This document shows, in pieces, positions 40,869-48,695 of a DNA stretch of 58,812 bases. The position numbers were made by a program, and so were the translations under genes. The stretch spans positions 1 through 58,812 of the forward strand of contig CAMAUX010000032.1 in the NCBI GenBank assembly GCA_945861435.1, in the 5' to 3' direction. The stretch's first letter is position 1, and the number at the start of each line of letters is the position of its first letter. Under the pieces are notes generated by a model. The model ran no database searches, was not told the DNA's origin, and saw only the letters and a list, made by a program, of their open reading frames with translations. This DNA comes from Chthoniobacter flavus (GTDB lineage: Bacteria > Verrucomicrobiota > Verrucomicrobiia > Chthoniobacterales > Chthoniobacteraceae).

Positions 40869-43800
40869 TGGCGGACTTCTTCATCCGGCGTCCGATCGTG
40901 GCGATGGTGATCGCGATCTTGATGACCATGATCGGCGCTGCGGCGTACGTGGGGCTGCCTGTGGCGCAGTTCCCGGACATTGTGCCGCCTGAGATTCAGG
41001 TGAAGGCGACGTACACGGGTGCGGATGCGCTGACGGTGGAGCAGGCGGTGGCGACGCCCATCGAGCAGCAGATGAGCGGGGTGGACAACATGAACTACCT
41101 CAGCTCGGTGAATGGGAATGACGGGACGTTGAAGCTGACGGTGAACTTCGAGGTGGGGACGGATCCGAACACGGACCAGATTTTATCGCAGATGCGCAGC
41201 AACCAGGCGTCGTCGCAGTTGCCTGAGGATGTGAACAAGTTCGGGGTGACCGTCCAGAAATCCACCTCCTCGCCGTTGCTGATGTTCGGGCTGTATTCGC
41301 CGAAGGGGACGTATGACAGCGTGTTTCTTGCGAACTACGCGAACATCAATCTGAGCGATGAGTTCACGCGGGTGAAGGGGATCGCGAGCGTGACGATCTT
41401 CGGTGCGGGGCAGTACGCGATGCGGATCTGGGTCCGGCCCGGGACGCTGGCAAAGCTGGGGGTGACGATTCCCGAGATCCTGCAGGCGATCAAGGTGCAG
41501 AACGCGGTGAATCCTGCGGGCAAGGTGGGTGGGGAGCCGTTGCCGGCCGGGCAGGAGTTTACGTATGCGGTGCGTGCGCAGGGGCGCTTGGAGACGCCGG
41601 AGGAGTTTGGAGAAGTGGTGGTGCGGGCGAATCCGGACGGGTCGATGCTGCGGGTGAAGGACGTGGCGCGCATCGAATTGGGAGCACAGAACTATGCGCT
41701 CTCCGGGCGGTTGAATGGGAAGCCTGCGGCGGTGGTGGCGCTGTATCAACTGCCGGGAACCAACGCGATTGCAGCGACGCAGGGTGCGCGGCGGAAGATG
41801 GAGGAGCTCTCGGCGCGTTTTCCACCGGACCTTGCGTATGTGGTGTCGCTGGACACGACGCAGGCGGTGATCGAGGGGATGGCGGAGATTAAGAAGACGC
41901 TGGGGGAGGCGCTGTTACTGGTGATCGTGGTGGTGTTTGTGTTCCTGCAGGGGTGGCGTGCGACGTTGATTCCGCTGCTGGCGGTGCCGGTGTCTTTGGT
42001 GGGGACGTTTGCGTTGTTCCCGCTGCTTGGGTTCACGGTGAACACGCTTTCGCTCTTTGGTCTGGTGCTGGCGATCGGGCTCGTGGTGGACGATGCGATT
42101 GTGGTGGTGGAGGCGGTGGAGCATCACATCGAGCACGGGCTTTCACCGCGGGAGGCGACGGTGCGTGCGATGCGCGAGGTGAGCGGGCCGGTGGTGGCGA
42201 TTGCGCTGATCCTTGCGGCGGTGTTTTTGCCGACGGCGTTTATTCCCGGAATCACGGGGCGGTTGTACCAGCAGTTTGCGGTGACGATCGCGGCGTCGGT
42301 GATCATCTCGGCGTTTAATGCGCTGACGCTTTCGCCGGCGCTCTCTGCGCTGTTGCTGCGGCCGCGCGTGCGGGGAACGGGGTTGATGCAGAAGTTCTTC
42401 GACGGGTTCAACCGTTGGTTTGGTGTGGCGACGGATGGGTATGTGGGCGTGTGCCGGATGCTGGTGCGCAAGTGGGGGCTGGGGCTGTTGCTGCTGGCCG
42501 GAACCACGTTGCTGACAGGCGTGCTGGGCGGGCGGCTTTCGTCGGGATTCCTGCCGGAGGAGGATCAGGGCTACTTTTATGCGCAGGTGGTACTTCCCGA
42601 TGCGGCATCGTTCGAGCGCACGGGCGTGGTGATGCGGGCTTGCGAGGACATCCTGCGGAAGACGCCCGGAGTGGAGCACGTGACTGCGGTGAACGGGCTC
42701 AACTTTCTCACCGGGGTGAACACGACTTACAGCGGCGTGTTTTTCGTCACGCTCAAGGAGTGGGGCCATCGCAAGGCTGTGAGCGAGCAGTACGCGGAGA
42801 TCCTGCGCAGCGTGAACCGTGCGTTCGCCGGGGTGCCGGGCGGGAGGGCGTTCGCGTTTTCGCCGCCGGCGATTCCCGGGATTGGGACGAGCGGGGGTGT
42901 GACGTTCCTGCTGCAGGATCGGTCGGGGCGGGATGTGGCGTTTCTCGCGGAGCAGGTGGGCAAGTATGTGGAGGCGGCGCGCGGGAGGAAGGAACTGGCC
43001 GGGGTTGCGCCGATGTTCTCGCCGGCGGTGCCTCAGGTATTCCTTGGGGTGATGAGGGAGAAGGTGCTCAAGCAGGGGGTGGAACTGTCGGCGGTGTACC
43101 AGACGCTGCAGGCGTTGATGGGTGGATACTTTGTGAACTACTTCAATCGGTTTGGGCGGCAGTGGCAGGTGTTCGTGCAGGCGGAGGGGGAGAGTCGGAA
43201 GGACATCGGGCAGGTGGGGCAGTTCTTCGTGCGCAACAAGACAGGGGAGATGGTGCCGCTGAGCACGCTGACGGAGGCGCGTCCGGTGAGCGGGCCGGAG
43301 TTCACGATGCGGTACAATCTATATCGGTCGGTGCAGATCAATGCGACGCCGGCGGCCGGGTACAGTTCGCTTCAGGCGATGAAGGCGATGGAGGAGGTGT
43401 TCGCAAAGACGATGCCCAAAGAGGTGGGGTTCGCGTACATGGGGATGAGCTATCAGGAGAAGAGGGCGAGCGAGGGGCTTTCGCCGATGGTGGTGTTCGG
43501 GGTGTCGCTGGTGTTCGTGTTCCTGATTCTCGCAGCGCAGTACGAGAGCTGGTCCTTGCCGTTCAGCGTGCTCCTAGGAACGCCGGTGGCGGTGTGCGGG
43601 GCGTTTGCGGCGTTGTTGGTCGGGCGTTACGAGAACAATGTCTATGCGCAGATCGGGCTGGTGATGCTCATCGGGCTCGCAGCCAAGAACGCGATCCTGA
43701 TCGTGGAGTTCGCAAAGATGAAGGTGGAGGAGGGGCTCCCGATCGGGGAGGCCGCGCTGGAGGGGGCGCGTTTGCGATTGCGACCGATTTTGATGACGAG

Positions 43801-44074
43801 CCTGGCGTTCATTTTGGGATGCGTGCCGCTGGCGCGCGCGACGGGTGCAGGCGGGCTGTCCCGGCAGGTGATGGGCTTCACGGTGATCGGAGGGATGTTG
43901 GCTGCGAGTTTTGCGGGGGTGTTTCTGATCCCGGTGCTTTTTTACATCGTGGAGAAAATGGGCGGGAAGCGGGGCGGTGTGGACCTATCGGGCACGCAGG
44001 GGAGTGCGGGCGGTGCAGGTGGGGCGACTGGGGCGACTGGGGAGTCCACGCATCCGGAGGCCGGGGGCGTATGA
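40868..44074 (+). CDS. RND multidrug efflux pump (AcrB/HAE1 type)
   Basis: A 1068-residue trimeric proton-driven pump of the inner membrane. The start MADFFIRRPIVAMVIAILMT and the porter domain LPVAQFPDIVPPEIQVKATY are typical. Proton-relay residues are present: two Asp in GLVVDDAIVVVE (about residues 408-409) and Lys in GLAAKNAILIVEFAK (about 939). FLPEEDQGYFYAQVVLPDAA is also typical. The Gly/Thr/Ala-rich C-terminal tail (GGAGGATGATGESTHPEAGG) contains short tandem copies of 'gggcgact'. HAE1 pumps export drugs, dyes and bile-type compounds. It overlaps both neighbours and forms a complete tripartite operon with them. Confidence 0.96.
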   Translation: MADFFIRRPIVAMVIAILMTMIGAAAYVGLPVAQFPDIVPPEIQVKATYTGADALTVEQAVATPIEQQMSGVDNMNYLSSVNGNDGTLKLTVNFEVGTDPNTDQILSQMRSNQASSQLPEDVNKFGVTVQKSTSSPLLMFGLYSPKGTYDSVFLANYANINLSDEFTRVKGIASVTIFGAGQYAMRIWVRPGTLAKLGVTIPEILQAIKVQNAVNPAGKVGGEPLPAGQEFTYAVRAQGRLETPEEFGEVVVRANPDGSMLRVKDVARIELGAQNYALSGRLNGKPAAVVALYQLPGTNAIAATQGARRKMEELSARFPPDLAYVVSLDTTQAVIEGMAEIKKTLGEALLLVIVVVFVFLQGWRATLIPLLAVPVSLVGTFALFPLLGFTVNTLSLFGLVLAIGLVVDDAIVVVEAVEHHIEHGLSPREATVRAMREVSGPVVAIALILAAVFLPTAFIPGITGRLYQQFAVTIAASVIISAFNALTLSPALSALLLRPRVRGTGLMQKFFDGFNRWFGVATDGYVGVCRMLVRKWGLGLLLLAGTTLLTGVLGGRLSSGFLPEEDQGYFYAQVVLPDAASFERTGVVMRACEDILRKTPGVEHVTAVNGLNFLTGVNTTYSGVFFVTLKEWGHRKAVSEQYAEILRSVNRAFAGVPGGRAFAFSPPAIPGIGTSGGVTFLLQDRSGRDVAFLAEQVGKYVEAARGRKELAGVAPMFSPAVPQVFLGVMREKVLKQGVELSAVYQTLQALMGGYFVNYFNRFGRQWQVFVQAEGESRKDIGQVGQFFVRNKTGEMVPLSTLTEARPVSGPEFTMRYNLYRSVQINATPAAGYSSLQAMKAMEEVFAKTMPKEVGFAYMGMSYQEKRASEGLSPMVVFGVSLVFVFLILAAQYESWSLPFSVLLGTPVAVCGAFAALLVGRYENNVYAQIGLVMLIGLAAKNAILIVEFAKMKVEEGLPIGEAALEGARLRLRPILMTSLAFILGCVPLARATGAGGLSRQVMGFTVIGGMLAASFAGVFLIPVLFYIVEKMGGKRGGVDLSGTQGSAGGAGGATGATGESTHPEAGGV

Positions 44075-45546
44075 GACTGGCACGGGTAATGGGCGTGGGG
44101 TGGTTTTGTGTGTGGGCGGTGCTGGCTTCGGTGGAGGCTGGAGTCGGGCCTGGCGGGGCTGTGAAGGAGAGGGGAGTTCTGGGCCGGCCGTTGTCGAAGG
44201 CGGAGGCATTGAATGTGGCGGTGGCTTGCAACGGTCGGTTATTGCAGGCGCGCAAGGAGGTGGAGGCTGCGGCGGGCGTGTCGGTGCAGGTGCGTGCGAT
44301 CGTGCTGCCGCAAGTTTTGCAACACGGTGAGTATCGTGCGCGACAGGATGCGTTGGTGGAGGCGAACCGCAACCGTGAGCCGTCGGTGTTTGAGGTGGAT
44401 CTGCCAGGGCTCGGGTTTGCGGAGGTGCAGGGGCCGGTGCCGCCGCATGTGAATAATCAGGCGTGGGGTGGCGACATTCGCATTGTGCAATCGGTGTATG
44501 AGGGGGGGCGGATGCGTTCGGCGGTGAGGAGTTCGCGGTTGATCCGGGAGCAGGCGCTGCTGGTGTTTCAGAGCACGGTGGCGGACGTGTTGCTTGCGGT
44601 GGGGATCGCTTACGACGACGTCCTGAGCACGGGCAAGCAGGTGGAGGTGCGCCGGGCTTCGGTGGATTTATTGAGCGAGTATGTGCGGGTGGCGAAGGCG
44701 AAGGCGGCAGCGGGCGCGGTGACGGAGTTTGAGGTGCTGCGCGAGGAGGTGGAGTTGGCAAACGCGGAAGCCGCGCTGGTGCAGGCGGTGGGGACGCACC
44801 GGGTGGCGAAGCAGCTGTTCGTCGAGTTGCTCGGGCAGGATCTCGGGCCCCATGTTTCCGATGATCTTTCGTTGAAGCTGACCAGTCGGTTGGAGGCGCG
44901 GCCTTATCCGCGGCGGCTGTCGGAGGCTTTGGGAAGTGCGCTGGCGCGTCGGACGGAGCTGGCGGCTTTGGAGAAGGAGGAGCGGATTCGGGAGGAGAAC
45001 ATCATCGTCGCGAAGGCGGGTGGGAAGCCGAGTGTGCAGGCGTTCGCGGGGTATGAGGTGACGAGCCGTGTGCAGAGTCGCAATGCGGGGGATGCGCTGC
45101 ATGGGGGCTTTGTGGGCGGGCAGGTTTCATGGCCGCTCTTTGATGGGTTCCTGACGCAGGGCCGTGTGAAGGAGGCGGTGGCGCTGCGGGGCAAGGCTGG
45201 GGAGGCGCGCGCGGAGACGGCGCGGGTGGTGGAGTTGCAGGTGCGCACGGCATGGAGCGATCTGCGCACCGCGCGCGCCGTGCTTGAGGCACAGACAAAG
45301 AACGTGGGCAAGGCGGTGCGTGCGCTGGAGTTGGTGCAGATGCGCTACGATGAGGGGGCCGCGGTGCAGGTGGAGGTGCTCAGCGCACAGACGGCGCTCA
45401 CGGATGCGCGGACGACGTTGGTGCAGGGGTTGCGCGATCACTCCGTGGCGCGGGCCCGTTTATTACGAGCCACGGGCGAGGATCTGCGGTTTGCGGCGGA
45501 TGCGGGAAGGCTGGATGGGAACGAGCGTGAGGCGAAGGCCCCATAG
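44071..45546 (+). CDS. TolC-like outer-membrane efflux protein
   Basis: A 491-residue outer-membrane factor with signal peptide MRLARVMGVGWFCVWAVLAS. Two OEP repeats follow. The first has LSKAEALNVAVACNGRLLQA, IRIVQSVYEGGRMRSAVRSS and LLAVGIAYDDVLSTGKQVEV with AAGAVTEFEVLREEVELANA; the second has QVSWPLFDGFLTQGRVKEAV and LELVQMRYDEGAAVQVEVLS with LTDARTTLVQGLRDHSVARA. It forms a trimeric tunnel docking on the adaptor. Its ATG overlaps the pump stop (ATGA). Confidence 0.94.
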   Translation: MRLARVMGVGWFCVWAVLASVEAGVGPGGAVKERGVLGRPLSKAEALNVAVACNGRLLQARKEVEAAAGVSVQVRAIVLPQVLQHGEYRARQDALVEANRNREPSVFEVDLPGLGFAEVQGPVPPHVNNQAWGGDIRIVQSVYEGGRMRSAVRSSRLIREQALLVFQSTVADVLLAVGIAYDDVLSTGKQVEVRRASVDLLSEYVRVAKAKAAAGAVTEFEVLREEVELANAEAALVQAVGTHRVAKQLFVELLGQDLGPHVSDDLSLKLTSRLEARPYPRRLSEALGSALARRTELAALEKEERIREENIIVAKAGGKPSVQAFAGYEVTSRVQSRNAGDALHGGFVGGQVSWPLFDGFLTQGRVKEAVALRGKAGEARAETARVVELQVRTAWSDLRTARAVLEAQTKNVGKAVRALELVQMRYDEGAAVQVEVLSAQTALTDARTTLVQGLRDHSVARARLLRATGEDLRFAADAGRLDGNEREAKAP

Positions 45547-45580
45547 CGAGGCAGGCGCAGGCGCAGGAGAGTAGAGATGT

Positions 45581-45985
45581 ATGGCAACGCCCAAACGCGC
45601 GCTCACCAATCATTTCAGGGACTGCAGGTTGGTGGTGCTCGACAAGAAGGAGCCGAGGAGTCCGGTGGTGGTGATGCAGGAGGGGTATGCATCGGGCGAT
45701 CCGACGTCCCGGATGCGGATGTTTTATCTGCAGCGCGACGGGATGTGGATTGACGAGGTGGCGCGCAGCACCAGGCCCGACACGGAGTTGAAGGACGTGG
45801 TGTTCGAGACTGCTGCAGAGGCGATCCAGGTGCTGTCGGGACTCTTGGGGAAGCCGCTCATCCGTGAGTTGCCGGTGAGCAATGAGGCGGTGGAGAACTA
45901 CGTGAGCCGTTTGAGAGGTGGGTCGGCGGAGGAATTGTTCAGACAATTATTGGGCCGCTACAGGGCGGTGGAGCACAAGGTGTGA
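45581..45985 (+). CDS. Unknown 134-residue protein
   Basis: A small soluble protein: MATPKRALTNHFRDCRLVVL, then PVVVMQEGYASGDPTSRMRM, FYLQRDGMWIDEVARSTRPD and a helical end AIQVLSGLLGKPLIRELPVS. Composition and an AGGAGAG site 6-10 nt before the ATG support a real gene. I do not recognise the family. It lies 34 nt behind the outer-membrane factor gene and may be co-transcribed with the efflux operon, but it has no membrane or export signal. Confidence 0.7.
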   Translation: MATPKRALTNHFRDCRLVVLDKKEPRSPVVVMQEGYASGDPTSRMRMFYLQRDGMWIDEVARSTRPDTELKDVVFETAAEAIQVLSGLLGKPLIRELPVSNEAVENYVSRLRGGSAEELFRQLLGRYRAVEHKV

Positions 45986-46084
45986 TCCCGCGCGCGGTGG
46001 GCGGGGGGCGAGGTGCATGCGGACAGCGTGGGACAGCGATGACAGCGCGGCACAGGCACTTTGTCGAAGGCCGGTCTTTTTCCG

Positions 46085-46120
46085 CCTTTGTGCCTTTGTG
46101 TCTTGGTGTGAGAACCGCCG
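46085..46120 (+). repeat. Inverted-repeat arm left of vapBC
   Basis: The stretch around cttggtgtgagaaccgccgt matches, in reverse complement, 47020-47055. The shared core is CTTGGTGTGAGAACC, with flanking identity of roughly 80 percent over 36 nt. The two arms bracket the vapBC genes. Confidence 0.7.
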
Positions 46121-46181
46121 TGCACCGGGGTTATCTGAGCTGCGGGGCGTCCCTGCGGGTCTGTTTGCTGCCGCGAGAGAT

Positions 46182-46586
46182 TCAGGCGGATGGAATGAGC
46201 AGGGGAAGTTTTGGGAAGTACGTGCGGAGGTAGCCGCGATCGATTGCGGCGAGTCGGTCGGCCTGCATCGTGGCATGCGCCGCGATGAGGAAATCCGGGA
46301 CGAGGTGTTGGCGTGGCCCTCCCTCGCGTCGGTAACGCAGGAAGATCCGGCCGGCCAGATATGCGGCAGCGGGTTGGATGGGGTCGTAGACGATGTGGAG
46401 ACGGTCCAAGTCCTCCTGAGCGGATTCCAAGGTTGGGTAAGCAATGGAATACTCGGCAAATGCGACGGGGCAGAGGAGGAGTTCGCCTTGATGGGAGGCA
46501 GTCTGGAGGCAATCGCGCCACGTCTCCCATCCGTGTTGTTTGCGGACGAGTTGGATCAGGACGGAACTGTCGAGGGCGGTGCGCAC
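46182..46586 (-). CDS. vapC: VapC-like PIN-domain toxin
   Basis: A 134-residue PIN-domain RNase from GTG 46586. All four acidic sites are visible: MRTALDSSVLIQLV (Asp), LCPVAFAEYSIAYP (Glu), VPDFLIAAHATMQ (Asp) and RLAAIDRGYLRTYF (Asp). VapC toxins cut tRNA or rRNA when freed from their antitoxin. The start lies 12 nt after the AbrB-type antitoxin stop, and an AGG site lies in that gap. Unlike the broken copy at 1750-2145, this pair looks functional. Confidence 0.9.
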   Translation of the reverse strand: MRTALDSSVLIQLVRKQHGWETWRDCLQTASHQGELLLCPVAFAEYSIAYPTLESAQEDLDRLHIVYDPIQPAAAYLAGRIFLRYRREGGPRQHLVPDFLIAAHATMQADRLAAIDRGYLRTYFPKLPLLIPSA

Positions 46587-46598
46587 CTCAGAATGCGT

Positions 46599-46853
46599 TC
46601 AGCGTTTCCCGGAGGCGGGTAGTTGAACGGGGCCGCGCAATTCTTCCATGACTTGGAGAACATTCATGCCCTTCCATGGGTCGGAGGCTTCGCTGCCGAA
46701 TTGTTCCCATGCATGGGGCGGAATGGTTTTTGTGGCCTTGAGGAAGGGGACGGAAGGGTCGAATTCGAGGACGTCGCCGGGTTTGAGGTGGAGGCGATTT
46801 CGGAGGCGGACGGGGATGGTGATCTGGCCTTTGGAGGTGAGAGTCGCCTTCAT
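46599..46853 (-). CDS. vapB: AbrB/MazE-type antitoxin
   Basis: An 84-residue antitoxin. The N-terminal swapped-hairpin DNA-binding domain reads MKATLTSKGQITIPVRLRNR then LHLKPGDVLEFD; the C-terminal tail (PWKGMNVLQVMEELRGPVQL) should bind and block the PIN toxin. It is first in the pair, as usual, and probably represses its own promoter within 46854-46990. Confidence 0.9.
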   Translation of the reverse strand: MKATLTSKGQITIPVRLRNRLHLKPGDVLEFDPSVPFLKATKTIPPHAWEQFGSEASDPWKGMNVLQVMEELRGPVQLPASGKR

Positions 46854-46992
46854 AGGCTATTTGTAATCCAAAAATGTAAGGAAAGAAAGTCGGTGTTGCG
46901 GGCCGGGATGAGCCGTATCTGGGCGAGAGAAGAGCCGAAAGGGAACAGGCGAATTGTCGAGGCTTGCGCGGCCCGCTCGGTCCGGCTTGGTT

Positions 46993-47057
46993 GCTTGTGC
47001 CTTGGTGTGACCTCCAGACGCAGGTTCTCACACCAAGGCGCAGAGGCACCAAGAAGG
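46993..47057. repeat. Inverted-repeat arm right of vapBC with internal stem
   Basis: CCTTGGTGTGA (47000-47010) and TCACACCAAGG (47028-47038) form an 11-bp stem. The outer part (about 47020-47055) is the reverse complement of the arm at 46085-46120. The hairpin could end transcription coming from the DUF4340 gene. The surrounding 46854-47257 has no gene that I can support. Confidence 0.7.
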
Positions 47058-47257
47058 AATGAGATCCGGCTTTGGGCCGGACAGGCAATTCTGCTCGCCC
47101 CAAATCGCGATTTTCAGAGCTTCTACGGTTAGGCGTCGCGATTCACCGCGATCCGTTTGATAGACCGCTCACCTCGCTGCCATTACCAAGTACGTACACC
47201 GGGGTGATCCGGGAGCGCCGTGTTTTGGTAAGTAAGACCGCGTGACTGCGGAACCGC

Positions 47258-48625
47258 TCAGGGCTTGGCGGGCACCGCTGCGGCGGGCTTTTCCGCGGGC
47301 TTGGCCTCTTCCTTCTGGGCCGGTTTGTCGGCGGCGTCGGGAGCTTTCGCGGGCTTGGGGGCTTGGGGAGCCTTGGGCTGAGCGGCGGAAGCGGGAGGGG
47401 GCGGAGGGGTTGAGGCGGGGGGGAGTGCGAACGGCAATCCGGGTGCGCCAGGAAGGGAGGGGATCTGGACGGGAGGCGTGGTGGCGGAGGCTCCAGGAGC
47501 GGCGTCCGGCTTCGCTTCGGCGAAGAGGGCGGAGCGATCCTTGAGGAACTGGTCGAAGGTGAACTTGGCCATCACGAAGGGGCGGCCCTCGAATTTTTTC
47601 TCAGCTGCGAGTTTGTCCTCGAGGGGCTTGAGTTTGGCTTTGAACTCGTCGTCGAGCTTGGTTTTGTCCTCGGGTTTTTCGTCTTTGCCCGGGGTGCGTT
47701 CCTTTTGGAGTTGAGCGGAGACTTCGACGAGGACGTGGACGTTGTCGCCGACGGGCTTGCCGATTTTGAGGGTGTAGGTGAAGTGGTCGAAGGTCTCGAG
47801 GGTGAGGACGGAGGGTTGGTCGAGGCCTGTGTCGGCGGGCTTTGCGGCGGCGTCGAGGACGTCGGAGAAGGAGGGGCTGGAGAGAGCGCCTGCGAAGGGG
47901 GTGACCTTGGATTGGTCGAGGTTTTCAGCGGCGGTGGCGCCTTCGAGTTTCCAATCGGCGGTGGAGGATTCCCGGGAGACCTTCCATGCCTGGGCCGGGG
48001 CGGCGCCCTTGAGGGTGACGCTTGCCGGGGGATCGATGTGGAGGAAGTCGCGATTGAGCCAGGATTCGGGTTTGGGCTCGGCGTCGGTGAAGGCTTCGGA
48101 GACGAGGGCGACGCGGGAGCCGCCTGCTGCCATGACGTAGCGGCCGGCGGGGAAATCGCCCATGCCGGCCATGGGGCCTTCGGATTGTTTGACGAACTGT
48201 TTGCCGAGGAGTGCGGTGGCGAGGGTTTTGCCATCCTTGTCCTTAAACTCGATGCGGACGCCTGCGCCTTGGACGGGATCGACGAGGTCGAAGCGGGAGA
48301 GTTGGGAGGCGCCGACCTTGAGTTCTTGGACGACCTTGAGGTCCCAGAGTGTGCGCAGGAGGGTGCCGACGCGTTCGAAGTTGGCGGGGTAATCGGCGCG
48401 GTCTTCGACGACCCAGACGTCCTGTTTGCGGGCGAGTTTGGTGGTGCCGGAGGCGCCTTGGAGGGTGACGGAGGTGACGGCGTTCAGGTCGAAATCGAGG
48501 ATCTTGCCGCCGGCGCGTGTCGCGGAGGCGTTCCATGAGTCGGGGCCGCTTTTTTGGAGGAGCGTGACGGAGACGCCGAGGATTGCGGCGGCCGCTACGA
48601 GGAGCGCGAGCTGCTTGCTATTCAT
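47258..48625 (-). CDS. DUF4340 domain protein of the Gld-like ABC cluster
   Basis: A 455-residue protein anchored by an N-terminal helix, MNSKQLALLVAAAAILGVSV. DUF4340-type repeats follow: ILDFDLNAVTSVTLQGASGT, TKLARKQDVWVVEDRADYPA, NFERVGTLLRTLWDLKVVQE and LSRFDLVDPVQGAGVRIEFK. A second half has LTLETFDHFTYTLKIGKPVG, and the tail is Pro/Ala/Lys-rich (KPAKAPDAADKPAQKEEAKP). DUF4340 proteins regularly sit behind GldG-like proteins and are thought to be periplasmic partners of that ABC system. It is 70 nt behind the gldG-like gene. I start at ATG 48625; the longer frame is a shadow of gldG. Confidence 0.88.
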   Translation of the reverse strand: MNSKQLALLVAAAAILGVSVTLLQKSGPDSWNASATRAGGKILDFDLNAVTSVTLQGASGTTKLARKQDVWVVEDRADYPANFERVGTLLRTLWDLKVVQELKVGASQLSRFDLVDPVQGAGVRIEFKDKDGKTLATALLGKQFVKQSEGPMAGMGDFPAGRYVMAAGGSRVALVSEAFTDAEPKPESWLNRDFLHIDPPASVTLKGAAPAQAWKVSRESSTADWKLEGATAAENLDQSKVTPFAGALSSPSFSDVLDAAAKPADTGLDQPSVLTLETFDHFTYTLKIGKPVGDNVHVLVEVSAQLQKERTPGKDEKPEDKTKLDDEFKAKLKPLEDKLAAEKKFEGRPFVMAKFTFDQFLKDRSALFAEAKPDAAPGASATTPPVQIPSLPGAPGLPFALPPASTPPPPPASAAQPKAPQAPKPAKAPDAADKPAQKEEAKPAEKPAAAVPAKP

Positions 48626-48695
48626 GGGTAGAAGGAGGTGGAGGAGGGGCTTGTTAGCAACAGATATGCGGTGGGCGCGGGGATGCGGCTCTGGG

